The position numbers were made by a program, and so were the translations under genes. Source: Stieleria mannarensis (GTDB lineage: Bacteria; Planctomycetota; Planctomycetia; Pirellulales; Pirellulaceae). From it: DNA of 64,000 nucleotides. The notes below the pieces were generated by a model. The model worked only from the letters and a program-made list of their open reading frames with translations. It was not told the origin of the DNA and made no database searches. This document shows, piece by piece, positions 1 through 9,692 of this stretch. The stretch covers positions 101,842 to 165,841 of the forward strand of contig NZ_JACEHH010000020.1 of NCBI RefSeq assembly GCF_014154935.1, in the 5' to 3' direction. Positions within the stretch are counted from its first letter, which is position 1. Each line of letters begins with the position of its first letter.

Positions 1-2
1 TC

Positions 3-3000
3 GACGACGCCGAGATCTATTACGCCGTCCTGGGCAACCTGGTGTTGCTGAAGATGAAGCCCTACCAGGAAGACGACTTCCGATACCTGGTTTTCAACAG
101 CAAGATCCAGCAGGCGATCCGGTTGGACGAAATCGCCGAAGCCTGCGTCATGCTGCCGGGCGACCAGGGGCTGATCTTCCCCGGCGGTTATTACCTGCAA
201 ACCGGTGAATTCAAACGGTTCGAGACCGGACTGAGCGACATGCGTTATCAACGTACCGTCGCCGCGTCAAACGGTGAGGACTACCTGTACCTGTTCTACG
301 CGCCGACCTCGGGGACCTATGTCCAACTGCGTTACAACCTGATCAAGCAAACCGTTGACACGCCGCTGATCTGTCACGGACAAACCTTCTTCGAACGCGG
401 CGAAATGGTCTGTTTCCGCGGTCAGGAAGAAGCCCAGAAACACCACGCGGTGCAGATCTGGCAGACGCCGTTCACCGGACCCAATTTCGTCCCCGAAAAC
501 CAAACCGATTCGCTGCTGTTCAAAATCGGCAACAAAGAGATCGTGCGGGGGATGGCCGAGTGCAGTGAGTTGCTGCAGTTGATCGACAAAGACGATAGCT
601 ACGAAGGCCTGTACGTCGACCTGAACAAAAAATCGTCCGACGTTCTGGACAGCTACTTCTGGATCGACAAGCCGGAAACGGAAAAACTGGCCGAACCGCT
701 GCAAAAGATTCGCGAAGCGTCCAACGCGGCGGTCGAAGAATTCGACAAGGTCGTCCGGGCCCGGCGCGAAACGGATGCGCGCACCAAAGAGGTTTCGGCG
801 GCGATCGAGGCGCTGATCAAGAAAATCGAACGCAGCCGTTTCGAATCGATCGACGACTTCGTGACCTCGCTGGCCGAACTGCGAACCCAACGCGGACACG
901 CGTTGGGGCTGAAGGAACTCCGCTACGTCGATATGGAGCTTGTCGACGAACTAGAGAGTGCCACGGCCGAACGCAGCGAACGATTAAGCCGCCGCTGTGT
1001 CGACTTTCTGCTCACCCCCGGCGCCCTGGATCCCTACATCACGCGCATTGCCGCGGCCAAGGATCGCGTGGCCGAAGTCGCGACGGTTGCCGAATCGAAG
1101 TCGCTGGGGGAAGAAATTGACGCCGCCGCATCGCAGCTGGAATTGTTGACCGAAACGGTCAGCAACCTCCGGATCGACGACGCAACCAAACGCACCGAGA
1201 TCATCGACGCGATCGGCGACGTGTTTGCCTCGGTCAACCGCGTCCGCAGCGCGCTCAAAGCCCGCACGTCCGAATTGGTCGGTGTGGAAGGCCGCGCCGA
1301 ATTTGCGTCCCAGTTGAAACTACTGGAACAAACCACGTCGGGCTACTTGGACGTCTGCGACAGCCCTGATCGATGCGACGAATACCTGACCAAGGTGATG
1401 GTGCAGCTGGAGGAGCTGGAAGGCAAGTTTGCCGAGTTCGATGACTTTATCGAGCAATTGGCCGTCCGCCGCGAAGAGGTGTACGCGGCGTTTGAATCCC
1501 GCAAAGTGCAACTGGTCGAGAAACGCAACCGCCGCGCCGAATCACTGGCCTCGGCGGCCGATCGGATTCTCAAAGGCATCGACAATCGCGTGCGGTCGAT
1601 GGAGTCGGCCGACGACATCGCGGCCTACTTTGCCGGTGACTTGATGGTCGAAAAGGTCCGCGACATCATCGACCAACTGCAGGAGCTCGACGACGCCGTG
1701 CGGGTCGGTGATCTGCAAAGCCGGATGAAAACGATCCGTGAGGATTCGGTCCGTCAGCTGAAGGATCGCCAAGACCTGTACGAAGACGGCGGCGACATCA
1801 TCCGTCTGGGAAAACAGAAGTTCGCCGTCAACACCCAGCCGCTCGATCTGACCACGGTCCTGCGCAACGACGCGATGTGCCTGCACCTGACCGGCACCCA
1901 GTTTTTTGCCCCGCTGGACGATCCGGCGCTGTCCGACGCCAAGGACCTGTGGAATCAGGAACTGATCAGCGAAAACCGCGACGTCTATCGCGCGGAGTTC
2001 CTGGCGGTGGATCTGTTCAACAACCGAAGCTCACACGGCCAGACGCTGACCGCCGAGACTGTCGACGCCGGCTGGATTCAATCGCAAATCGGTGGGCGAT
2101 TCGACCAGGGCTACGCCAAAGGCGTGCACGATCACGACGCCGCGATGATCCTCCAGACGCTGCTGCAGATCGACGCACGGATTGATTTGCTGGGCCATCC
2201 GCCTAGCGTTCGCGCGGCCGGCTTGCTGTGGTTTGAGAAGCTGTTGGATTCGGAAACACGAGGCGCGATGATCGATTGGATCGGCGGTTTTGCCAAACTG
2301 GCCAAAGCCTACCCGCACGCCGAACCGGCCGTCGAGTTTCGTCAGCGATTGACCGAATTGGCCCAGCAAGATCATCCGCTGTGGGGGCCGTTGTTCGATC
2401 ACCACGTCACCTCCGCGGGAATCGCCAACTACCTGTTCGACCAACTCGTGCACGACGAACCGGAGTTGGCGTGCAGCTCTCGCACGGCCGGTCTGTACAA
2501 GGCCTTTACGGACTCGGTGCCCGAGGTCGATCGTCAGACCTTGCTCGAATCCGCGATGAAGAGCAATGAAAGCGATCCGGTTCGATCCTTTGTCCTGGCA
2601 CGCAACTGGGCCAAAGCGTTCTTGGCCAATCACGACGGCGACAACCAAGTCGATCCGGCCCACTACTACCTGGACGAGCTGGCCTGGATCATCTTGTCCG
2701 GCGACCTTTCTGGATTTCGAATCGCCGAGGTCGAAATCGCGTCATCGCTGGGCGGCTTGGTGGGCAACCACGATCGGATCCAAGGCGGCAAGATGGTCGT
2801 CCACTATCACGAACTGCTTCGTCGCGTCGGTCGGTACATGTTGGACATCGTGCCGCGGTATCGAAAACTGAACGAAACCAAATCCAGGCTCGTCGACGCC
2901 GCCCGCGACGACATGCGGCTCAGCGAATTCAAACCGCGCGTCTTGACCAGCTTCGTCCGCAACCGGTTGCTGGACGAGGTCTACCTGCCGTTGATCGGCG

Positions 3001-4526
3001 ACAACCTGGCCAAACAAATGGGCGCCGCCGGCGAAAACAAACGCACCGACCGGATGGGGTTGCTGCTGCTGATTTCTCCGCCCGGTTACGGCAAAACGAC
3101 TTTGATGGAATACATCGCCAATCGCCTTGGGTTGGTGTTCATGAAAATCAACGGCCCGGCGATCGGGCATCAGGTCACGTCGCTCGACCCCGCCGAAGCA
3201 CCCAACGCCGCGGCCAAGGAAGAGGTCGAACGATTGAACCTGGCGCTCGAAATGGGCGACAACGTGATGTTGTACCTGGATGACATCCAACACACCCATC
3301 CCGAGTTCCTGCAAAAATTCATCTCGTTGTGTGACGCGACGCGAAAGATCGAAGGCGTCAGCAACGGCAAAACGAGAACCTATGACTTGCGTGGCCGCAG
3401 GGTGTCGGTCGTGATGGCGGGCAACCCCTACACCGAAAGCGGCGAGCGGTTCCAGATTCCCGACATGTTGTCCAACCGCGCCGACGTCTACAACCTGGGC
3501 GAGATCATCGGGGATTCTGCCGATGCCTTCGAGATGAGCTACCTGGAAAATTGCTTGACCAGCAACGCCACGCTGGCCCCGCTTTCCTCCGCCTCACCCG
3601 ACGATGCCCGTGCGATCATCCGCGCCGCCGAACGCGACACGATGGAAGGCATCGAACTGCAAGGCAACTTCTCGCCCGACCAGGTCCGCGACATGTACGA
3701 AGTCATGCGGAAACTGTTGCAAGTTCGCGATGTCGTGTTGCGGGTCAACCGGGCCTACATCCGCAGCGCAGCCCAGGCCGACGCCTATCGCACCGAGCCG
3801 CCGTTCAAGTTGCAGGGCAGCTATCGGAACATGAATCGCATGGCGGAAAAGGTCGCCAGCGTGATGAACGCCAAGGAACTGCAATCGCTGATCGTCAGCA
3901 GCTATGAACAAGACGCCCAGACGCTGACGACCGACAACGAAGCGAACGTGTTGAAGTTCAAGGAACTGATGGGGATCCTGACGCCGGAAGAAAAAGAACG
4001 TTGGGACGCCATCAAGTATTCGTTCGTCGAAAGCATCCGCATGCAGGGCCTGGACAGCGAGGATCAGGCGGGGCAATTGATGCGTCAATTGGCTTCGATG
4101 CGGGACGGATTGGAATCCATTCGCCAGGTCATCTCACGAGCGATCGCGGCCAGCGGCGACGGCAGCGAAGAACGCATGGACGCGCGCATGGATGCCCTAC
4201 GGCACAGCTTGACCGCTTCGGCCGATCAACTCGCCGCGACGCTCAAGTCAACCGGCGAACAATTGCAACGCATCAGCGAGCATCAAGCAAACGCTCAGCC
4301 GCCCGATCAAAAGGTCTACGTGCAACACAAGGTCCCACGCGTGTTGGCTGATTTAATCAAAGGCCAATTCCACCTGATGCAGGAATGGCTGCGGCCGATC
4401 TTGAGCGAATCGATCGACAACGGCCGCGATTTGGAGCGGTTGAAACAGCAACTCGACGCCATGCGGGCCAACTACCGCGAGATCGAATCCACCTTTGACG
4501 CCGCCTCGGGCGACGAACCGGCCTGA
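3..4526 (+). CDS. DNA repair-type AAA ATPase (DUF3686 family), 5' end cut by window
   Basis: This is the C-terminal 1507 codons of a very large ATPase; the frame is open to the window edge with family-like sequence before the GTG at 42, so that GTG is not the true start. The first ~1000 residues are mostly charged helical or coiled-coil sequence, with a conserved N-terminal block (FRYLVFNSK, LLPGDQGLIFPGGYY-like) typical of DUF3686. An AAA module follows: Walker A PPGYGKTT near residues 1025-1034, Walker B LYLDDIQ near 1090, and a later NPYTESG sensor-like segment. The C-terminus returns to helical sequence. The family is called a DNA repair ATPase from annotation, not from well-known biochemistry, so the process is uncertain. 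It probably acts in the cytoplasm; there are no membrane segments. A peptidase-like gene follows after 173 bp on the same strand. Family call strong, function weak. Confidence 0.85.
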   Translation, partial: DDAEIYYAVLGNLVLLKMKPYQEDDFRYLVFNSKIQQAIRLDEIAEACVMLPGDQGLIFPGGYYLQTGEFKRFETGLSDMRYQRTVAASNGEDYLYLFYAPTSGTYVQLRYNLIKQTVDTPLICHGQTFFERGEMVCFRGQEEAQKHHAVQIWQTPFTGPNFVPENQTDSLLFKIGNKEIVRGMAECSELLQLIDKDDSYEGLYVDLNKKSSDVLDSYFWIDKPETEKLAEPLQKIREASNAAVEEFDKVVRARRETDARTKEVSAAIEALIKKIERSRFESIDDFVTSLAELRTQRGHALGLKELRYVDMELVDELESATAERSERLSRRCVDFLLTPGALDPYITRIAAAKDRVAEVATVAESKSLGEEIDAAASQLELLTETVSNLRIDDATKRTEIIDAIGDVFASVNRVRSALKARTSELVGVEGRAEFASQLKLLEQTTSGYLDVCDSPDRCDEYLTKVMVQLEELEGKFAEFDDFIEQLAVRREEVYAAFESRKVQLVEKRNRRAESLASAADRILKGIDNRVRSMESADDIAAYFAGDLMVEKVRDIIDQLQELDDAVRVGDLQSRMKTIREDSVRQLKDRQDLYEDGGDIIRLGKQKFAVNTQPLDLTTVLRNDAMCLHLTGTQFFAPLDDPALSDAKDLWNQELISENRDVYRAEFLAVDLFNNRSSHGQTLTAETVDAGWIQSQIGGRFDQGYAKGVHDHDAAMILQTLLQIDARIDLLGHPPSVRAAGLLWFEKLLDSETRGAMIDWIGGFAKLAKAYPHAEPAVEFRQRLTELAQQDHPLWGPLFDHHVTSAGIANYLFDQLVHDEPELACSSRTAGLYKAFTDSVPEVDRQTLLESAMKSNESDPVRSFVLARNWAKAFLANHDGDNQVDPAHYYLDELAWIILSGDLSGFRIAEVEIASSLGGLVGNHDRIQGGKMVVHYHELLRRVGRYMLDIVPRYRKLNETKSRLVDAARDDMRLSEFKPRVLTSFVRNRLLDEVYLPLIGDNLAKQMGAAGENKRTDRMGLLLLISPPGYGKTTLMEYIANRLGLVFMKINGPAIGHQVTSLDPAEAPNAAAKEEVERLNLALEMGDNVMLYLDDIQHTHPEFLQKFISLCDATRKIEGVSNGKTRTYDLRGRRVSVVMAGNPYTESGERFQIPDMLSNRADVYNLGEIIGDSADAFEMSYLENCLTSNATLAPLSSASPDDARAIIRAAERDTMEGIELQGNFSPDQVRDMYEVMRKLLQVRDVVLRVNRAYIRSAAQADAYRTEPPFKLQGSYRNMNRMAEKVASVMNAKELQSLIVSSYEQDAQTLTTDNEANVLKFKELMGILTPEEKERWDAIKYSFVESIRMQGLDSEDQAGQLMRQLASMRDGLESIRQVISRAIAASGDGSEERMDARMDALRHSLTASADQLAATLKSTGEQLQRISEHQANAQPPDQKVYVQHKVPRVLADLIKGQFHLMQEWLRPILSESIDNGRDLERLKQQLDAMRANYREIESTFDAASGDEPA

Positions 4527-4699
4527 TGGGACCGTCCAGCTTGGGGCGATGCTTTTCTCAACGTACGATCGGGCTGACCGGCAAGCGTCCCGGCCGGCCG
4601 GGCGATTGATGGGAAAGATTTTTCCAAAAAGCAAGCAACAATCACCGTTCCGCCACGATAACGGGAGTTCATGACCACCGTTAACGCAAGGGACGAATC

Positions 4700-5761
4700 A
4701 TGTCTGCGAGCCGCCAAGAGTGCATGGGTTATGGGCTGTTCGGACGCTGTTCTCCAACCAGCGGTTCGGACGAACCCGGTGGGACGCCGGCCGAAATTCA
4801 CATTTCGGGTTCCGTCGGGCGGCAAGGGAAGAACCTGCGGCCCGATGTCAAATCGATCCAGCAGGCGCTCAACCGCGTCCCGGTAAATCAGGGACGCCCC
4901 AACCCGATTCTGGTCGTCGATGGGCTCAACGGCCCCAAGACCGAGCGGGCGATTTACATCTTTCAAAAGCATCACTTCGGGGCCACCCGCGCCGATGCAC
5001 GCGTCGATCCGGGGCATCGCACCATCACCAAACTGAACGAATTGCAACCCGCGGCAGGCGCATCCGGTGGTGGATCGGGCGGCAGCGGCGGATCGGGCGG
5101 GGGATCTGCCGGGCCGGGTGCGAGTTCGTTTGTGCCGATGACGGATTCGGAGAAGGACGTCATGACGCGCGTCAACACTGCGGTCAATCGTGCCGAACGC
5201 TGGGCACTCCGCGCCGTCATCGAACTGCTCAACGCGTTGCAGTATCTGGAAGGCAAAAAGGCTCAAAAGCCGAGCTATGATCTGGTCGACCGCTGCTTCA
5301 AAATAAAGAGCTTGTCAACGGAAAAACAGCAGGTCCACGCGATCAACAAGATCATCAAAATCTTTAATCGATACCCCCGCGCACGACGCGCCGTCAGGCC
5401 CTTCGTGCGAACCGGCGGCAGTTGCACCAATGACAAAGGACATGCCATCTTCGCCGAAGCCATCCCGGGTGGGTTTCACATGGAGGTCGAAGACCACAAG
5501 CGGGTCAAGGTGTGTGTCAAAAACATGAAAGGCAAGGACGTCACTTTCATGACCGACGCGATGGTCCACGAAATGGCCCACCTGGTCGGGCCTGCCAACG
5601 GCAAGGAAAAAATCATGCACGGCGGCCGCAAGGACGCCGCCTATGGATTGGCCGCGCTCAGCCTGACCCACAGCGAAGCAATGATCTCGGCATCGAATTA
5701 TGCGTGGCTGGCGTGGTTGGCCCGGTTGCCCAAATCCGAATGGATGACCAACACCGGCTAG
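4700..5761 (+). CDS. Peptidoglycan-binding domain protein with aspzincin-like (M35/LysMEP) zinc metallopeptidase domain
   Basis: 353 residues; ATG start preceded by AAGGGA. Residues ~45-95 look like a peptidoglycan-binding-1 domain (DVKSIQQALNRV, then DGLNGPKTERAI and FQK). Residues ~115-135 are a Gly/Ser linker. The C-terminal half is helical and carries HEMAH at 290-294, then GGRKDAAYG at ~308-316, which fits the HExxH plus GTxxDxxYG signature of aspzincins (two His and an Asp as zinc ligands); a final SASNYAWLAW block resembles the family's ADSYEYF region. The predicted role is zinc-dependent peptide cleavage at or near the cell wall. There is no N-terminal signal peptide, so export would need another route, or the protein acts inside. 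A repeat hairpin starts 8 bp after the stop. Protease assignment rests on motifs only. Confidence 0.65.
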   Translation: MSASRQECMGYGLFGRCSPTSGSDEPGGTPAEIHISGSVGRQGKNLRPDVKSIQQALNRVPVNQGRPNPILVVDGLNGPKTERAIYIFQKHHFGATRADARVDPGHRTITKLNELQPAAGASGGGSGGSGGSGGGSAGPGASSFVPMTDSEKDVMTRVNTAVNRAERWALRAVIELLNALQYLEGKKAQKPSYDLVDRCFKIKSLSTEKQQVHAINKIIKIFNRYPRARRAVRPFVRTGGSCTNDKGHAIFAEAIPGGFHMEVEDHKRVKVCVKNMKGKDVTFMTDAMVHEMAHLVGPANGKEKIMHGGRKDAAYGLAALSLTHSEAMISASNYAWLAWLARLPKSEWMTNTG

Positions 5762-5769
5762 TGCCAAGC

Positions 5770-5849
5770 GTAGCGGAAGCCGCCAAGGCTTTCGGCATCC
5801 CAAGGCAACGTTGCTGCGCCAACACGAAAGTCTTGGCGACTTCCGCTAC
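5770..5849. repeat. Family A interspersed repeat, inverted pair
   Basis: Two copies of a ~25-bp unit (consensus GTAGCGGAAGYCGCCAAGRC followed by TTTCG) face each other at 5770-5795 and 5825-5849. They would fold into a ~25-bp hairpin just downstream of the aspzincin-like gene. The rest of the spacer to 6131 shows no gene; it holds the YTV gene's upstream region, with a likely ribosome binding site (GAAGG) near 6117. Confidence 0.85.
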
Positions 5850-6131
5850 CTTCCCAAAAGCAGGGCCACGACCGCCCCAATCCGCACCATCGGCACAACC
5901 GACAAACTGTCCCCTTGGGTCCCCAGTTTCCGCCTGGTGAAGTGGGCAAACAGTCAGGCAATTTGGTGAATCTGGCGCGGCCTTCTTGAGTCAAAACAGG
6001 GGTTTTTGTACTCTTTTTTTGGCATTTGGCTAATGAACTGCGTAACCTTACACGGAGGCCCTGTAGATGGGCCGCACAGCGCTCGATCGATCGCGTTTAC
6101 ACGTTTATTTGCTACAGAAGGTTTCCTCGCG

Positions 6132-7727
6132 ATGTTTCGCCAGTTCTCCTGCAAACGATTCCCCCGCAGTCTGGTTCTCACCGGTTCGGTTGCCTTTCTG
6201 TGGAGCGGTGGGGCTTGTCTTCTGAGCGGTCGGGCCGGCGCCCAGGATTTTTGTTATCCCCAGGCGTACCGGCTGGAACCGACGACCTGCTACGAACAGC
6301 AAACGGTTCAGCGGATGCGTCCGGTGTACCGGACCGAGATGGTGGAAGAACAAGTCAAATCGTTCCGCCCGGTCGTCCGCACCCGCACCGAGATGCGTGA
6401 AATCACCGTTCCGGTCAACACCGTCGAAACGTCGTACAAAGAAGAGCGATTCACGGTTTGGAAACCGATCACCGAAACCAGTTACCGCGACGAAACGTAC
6501 ACCGAAACCGAGTACGTTACCGAAACCTCCGAGCGTGAAGAGCAGTACACGACGTATCGGCCGGTGACCGAAACGAAGATGTACCAGCAACAATACACGG
6601 TCCAACGGCCGGTCACCGAAACCAGCTACTACCAGCAGCAGTACACCGTCCAGCGACCGGTCGTCGAAACGCAAATGCAGACCCAGCAATACACGACGCT
6701 GCGTCCACAAACCACGATGGTCAACCAGACCGTGGACGCCGGCGGTTACGTCCCCCAAACCACGATCACGCCGGGATCGGTCGGCTACGGCCTGCAGTAC
6801 CAACGCGGCCTCTACGCGACCCCGGGACCGCTGGGGATCTTTGCCCGTGTCCGCGGCGGCTACGTTGCCAAACCGGTCGTCACGCCGCCTACGGCGCAGA
6901 CGCAGTACGTCTACCGCCCCAATTACGTCCAACAACAAGTCGCCCAGACGTCCTACATGCCGGTGACCGAGCAGGTCCAGGTGCCCGTCCAAGTCCAACG
7001 GATGCAAAGCGAGGTCGTCACCCAAAAAGTCCCCGTGCAAACGACGCGAATGCAGACCGAAGTGGTCACCCAAAACGTCCCGGTCCAGTCGACTCGGATG
7101 GTGCCCACGACGATGGTTCGCAAGGTTCCCTACGTCGTCCAACGGCCCGTCACGACCACCAAGACCCGAAAGGTGCCCGTGACCCAGCAACGCTGGATCA
7201 CCGAAGAGCAGGTCCGTAAGGTGCCGGTGCAAACCAGCAAGATCCGCTACGAAACCAAGAAGGTCCCGCAGACCGTTCAGTACACCGAGTACGAAGAGGT
7301 CGTCCAGACGGTCCGGCGCCCGGTCACACGCACGGTTTACGAACCCTACACCGAAACCGTCGTCGTGCCGCGTCAAACCGTGATGCGAGTGCCGATGTCC
7401 TACTACGACCCCTTCGGCAGCGCGATCACCCACGGGTTCTCCTCGTTCGCCCAATCCAGCGACTCGTCGTCGACCATCGCCCAGCCCGCGTCGAATTCCC
7501 AGATGAGTCTGAAGCCGGCCGAAACCTTCGACGCCGCGCCGAAAACCGGCTTGAAAAGCATCCAGACAACGCCCGCCGAACCCGCCAAGGACGACCGCGA
7601 TTCTATCGAATTGAATCGCCCCGAATTGGAAGACGATTCGCTGCCCGCCCCCAACGGCGACGGAGCATCGATGATCGATGCCGGCTGGAAAATTCAGTGG
7701 AATCCGCCGCTGTCGCGTAGCATCTGA
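6132..7727 (+). CDS. Secreted YTV-repeat protein
   Basis: 531 residues from the ATG at 6132, chosen because it follows AGAAGG and begins a clean signal peptide (basic FRQFSCKRFPRS, hydrophobic VLTGSVAFLWSGG, cleavage near GRAGAQD). An upstream in-frame start at 6006 would bury that signal. The mature part is dominated by imperfect repeats rich in Tyr, Thr, Val, Gln and Arg, such as QQYTVQRPVTETSYY and VTQKVPVQTTRMQTEV, in two blocks around residues 60-210 and 280-440. A short Gly-rich piece separates them and an acidic/Ser-rich tail follows. These match the planctomycete YTV domain, proposed in the literature to belong to cell-wall or surface proteins; that role is inferred. Only two cysteines are visible. 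The repetitive coding sequence makes long spurious antisense frames. Confidence 0.85.
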   Translation: MFRQFSCKRFPRSLVLTGSVAFLWSGGACLLSGRAGAQDFCYPQAYRLEPTTCYEQQTVQRMRPVYRTEMVEEQVKSFRPVVRTRTEMREITVPVNTVETSYKEERFTVWKPITETSYRDETYTETEYVTETSEREEQYTTYRPVTETKMYQQQYTVQRPVTETSYYQQQYTVQRPVVETQMQTQQYTTLRPQTTMVNQTVDAGGYVPQTTITPGSVGYGLQYQRGLYATPGPLGIFARVRGGYVAKPVVTPPTAQTQYVYRPNYVQQQVAQTSYMPVTEQVQVPVQVQRMQSEVVTQKVPVQTTRMQTEVVTQNVPVQSTRMVPTTMVRKVPYVVQRPVTTTKTRKVPVTQQRWITEEQVRKVPVQTSKIRYETKKVPQTVQYTEYEEVVQTVRRPVTRTVYEPYTETVVVPRQTVMRVPMSYYDPFGSAITHGFSSFAQSSDSSSTIAQPASNSQMSLKPAETFDAAPKTGLKSIQTTPAEPAKDDRDSIELNRPELEDDSLPAPNGDGASMIDAGWKIQWNPPLSRSI

Positions 7728-8182
7728 ATCGGCGAAATCGATTTGCTCATCGTTTTGCCCCCATCGTTTTGCCAGTTCTTTAGCGGCCTGGTCCTTCAAT
7801 CGTAGTCTCGGCCGTCTCCGGTTCCTCGGCTGAAACGCTGCTCTCGGCAGACTGCAATCCCTTGTCGCGAAGCAGTTCGGAATTCCGATACTCCTCGTTG
7901 TTGAACGCATCCCGGGTGCCGAATGCGAATTGCAGCGCCAACGCACAGAACGATCGAGTCTGTTTGAGATCGTCTCAGCCACCGTCGTGAATTCGCAGAG
8001 AAAACTCGGGAAAGACAAGGTAAACCGGCGGGATTGCGGAATCACGATGCAGCCCCCGTTCCAAAATTGGACGGCGCGGAAGCACGCACTCCGCTGGGAA
8101 GCGGGCATGAGTCATCGGTCGGTGACCGTGCGAAGATGTCTGGATCTTCGACCGAATCGGGGCGAGTGAATTCGAAATCCCT
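7728..8182. other. 455-bp spacer with repeat fragment and possible gene remnant
   Basis: Holds a copy of the ATCGTTTTGCC motif repeated twice (7745-7774), a short open minus-strand frame with protein-like composition (separate entry), and the upstream region of the sulfatase. No promoter is clear enough to call. Confidence 0.5.
7780..7974 (-). pseudogene. Possible 3' remnant of an unrecognised gene
   Basis: A 64-codon minus-strand frame ends in TAA at 7780-7782. It reads like a real C-terminus (FCALALQFAFGTRDAFNNEE, then LLRDKGLQSAESSVSAEEPE). An in-frame stop lies immediately upstream at 7975-7977 and no ATG is available, so it looks like the surviving tail of a decayed gene. I do not recognise the family. 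It could also be chance open sequence. Confidence 0.25.
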
Positions 8183-9685
8183 TTGACTGAGGAATGCCAG
8201 TTGGTCACGAAAGTCGCTGTCGATTTGTTGCGCGGTCTGGTTGTCGTTTTACTAGGTTGCACGGCGAGCGTCTGCGGTGCCGAAACTGTGCCACCGCGTC
8301 CGAATATCTTGCTGATCCTCTGTGACGATCTTGGGTACGCCGATGTCGGTTTCAATGGTTCCCAGGACATCACCACGCCGGCGCTGGACCAACTGGCGAC
8401 GAACGGAACGATCTTTTCATCCGCCTATGTGACGCATCCGTTTTGCGGTCCGAGCCGGATGGGAATGTTGTCCGGTCGGTATCCCCACGTGTTCGGTGCG
8501 CCGTTCAATCTGCCGCCGACCGGCACCGCGTTTGACCGGTATGACGACGAAGGCATGCCGGTGGGTGAAACGCTGATCGGCACCGTTCTTCAAGACGCGG
8601 GCTACTACACCGGCGCGATCGGCAAATGGCACCTGGGATTCTCTTCCCGATTCCATCCAAACGAACGTGGGTTCGACGATTTCTATGGTTTCCTTGGTGG
8701 TGGGCACATGTATTTTCCCGAGCGTTACGGGCCGATCTACCAGCGACAGAAAAACGCCGGGAAAACGCGGTTCAACGAATACATCACCCCACTGGAACAC
8801 AACGGGACGGTCGTGGAAGAGACCGAGTACATGACCGATGCGTTGTCGCGCGAAGCGGTTCGATTTGTGAACGAAGCCGACCAGAAACAGCAACCGTTCT
8901 TCCTGTATCTCGCCTACAACGCCCCGCACACGCCGCTGGAGGCAAAAGAGGACGACCTCGCCAAGTTCGACCACATCAAAGACGACAAACGAAGAACCTA
9001 CGCTGCAATGGTCTATGCGGTTGATCGGGGCATCGGACGATTAGTCGATGCACTCAAAGCCAACGGGGCGATCGACAACACGCTGATCGTATTTCTCAGC
9101 GACAACGGCGGAAAGATCGGCGCGGGGGCCAATAACGCACCGCTTCAACAAGGAAAAGGCAGCGTGTGCGAAGGCGGATTCCGCGTGCCAATGTTCTTTC
9201 ACTGGCCTGACCAGCTCGCTGCGGCAACGCGTTTTGAACACCCCGTCTCGGCACTCGATTTTTATCCCACGTTCGCGCGACTTGCCGGAGCCACACTTCC
9301 CGCCGAACAAGAATTGCACGGCAAAGACATTTGGGACGCTCTAACGGCCGGAGAAAGCCCGCGTGCCGGCGAGTCGATTTTTGCATTGCGACACTGGAAC
9401 GGCTTTCACAACGTCGGGATCCGCCGGGACCAATGGAAGGCACTCAAGCGAGGTCCGAAGGCGGCGTGGCAACTGTTCGACATGCAAACGGATCTTGGTG
9501 AAGTCCATGATCTGAGTTCGCAACACCTCGAAATCGTTAGCTCCATGGTTGACGAAGCAAGACAGTGGAGCACGACGCACACGCCTCCTCGTTGGTTCAT
9601 CAATGAGCAATCGGAAACTTCGTGGGAAGTCAAGCAGATGCCGCGGTATGATGCGACGTTTGCCATGCCAGACTCCAAGCGTTGA
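8183..9685 (+). CDS. S1-family arylsulfatase, secreted
   Basis: 500 residues. The start is uncertain: the frame offers TTG at 8183 and further TTG/GTG codons but no ATG before the signal peptide (LLRGLVVVLLGCTASVCG). The N-terminus has the metal-binding ILCDDLGYADVGFNG segment. The active-site motif CGPSR near residue 91 fits C-x-P-S-R, whose Cys is converted to formylglycine by a maturase not found in this window. LSDNGG near residue 308 is the second metal-binding segment. Predicted role: periplasmic hydrolysis of sulfate esters on polysaccharides. It converges on the oxidoreductase gene with only 7 bp between stops. Confidence 0.9.
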   Translation: MTEECQLVTKVAVDLLRGLVVVLLGCTASVCGAETVPPRPNILLILCDDLGYADVGFNGSQDITTPALDQLATNGTIFSSAYVTHPFCGPSRMGMLSGRYPHVFGAPFNLPPTGTAFDRYDDEGMPVGETLIGTVLQDAGYYTGAIGKWHLGFSSRFHPNERGFDDFYGFLGGGHMYFPERYGPIYQRQKNAGKTRFNEYITPLEHNGTVVEETEYMTDALSREAVRFVNEADQKQQPFFLYLAYNAPHTPLEAKEDDLAKFDHIKDDKRRTYAAMVYAVDRGIGRLVDALKANGAIDNTLIVFLSDNGGKIGAGANNAPLQQGKGSVCEGGFRVPMFFHWPDQLAAATRFEHPVSALDFYPTFARLAGATLPAEQELHGKDIWDALTAGESPRAGESIFALRHWNGFHNVGIRRDQWKALKRGPKAAWQLFDMQTDLGEVHDLSSQHLEIVSSMVDEARQWSTTHTPPRWFINEQSETSWEVKQMPRYDATFAMPDSKR

Positions 9686-9692
9686 TCGTCGG

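Noticed and set aside
6105..8108. 667-codon minus-strand frame opposite the YTV gene
   Set aside because: It is a mirror of the repetitive YTV coding sequence; the translation is Arg/Gly/Leu-rich low complexity and has no recognisable domain.
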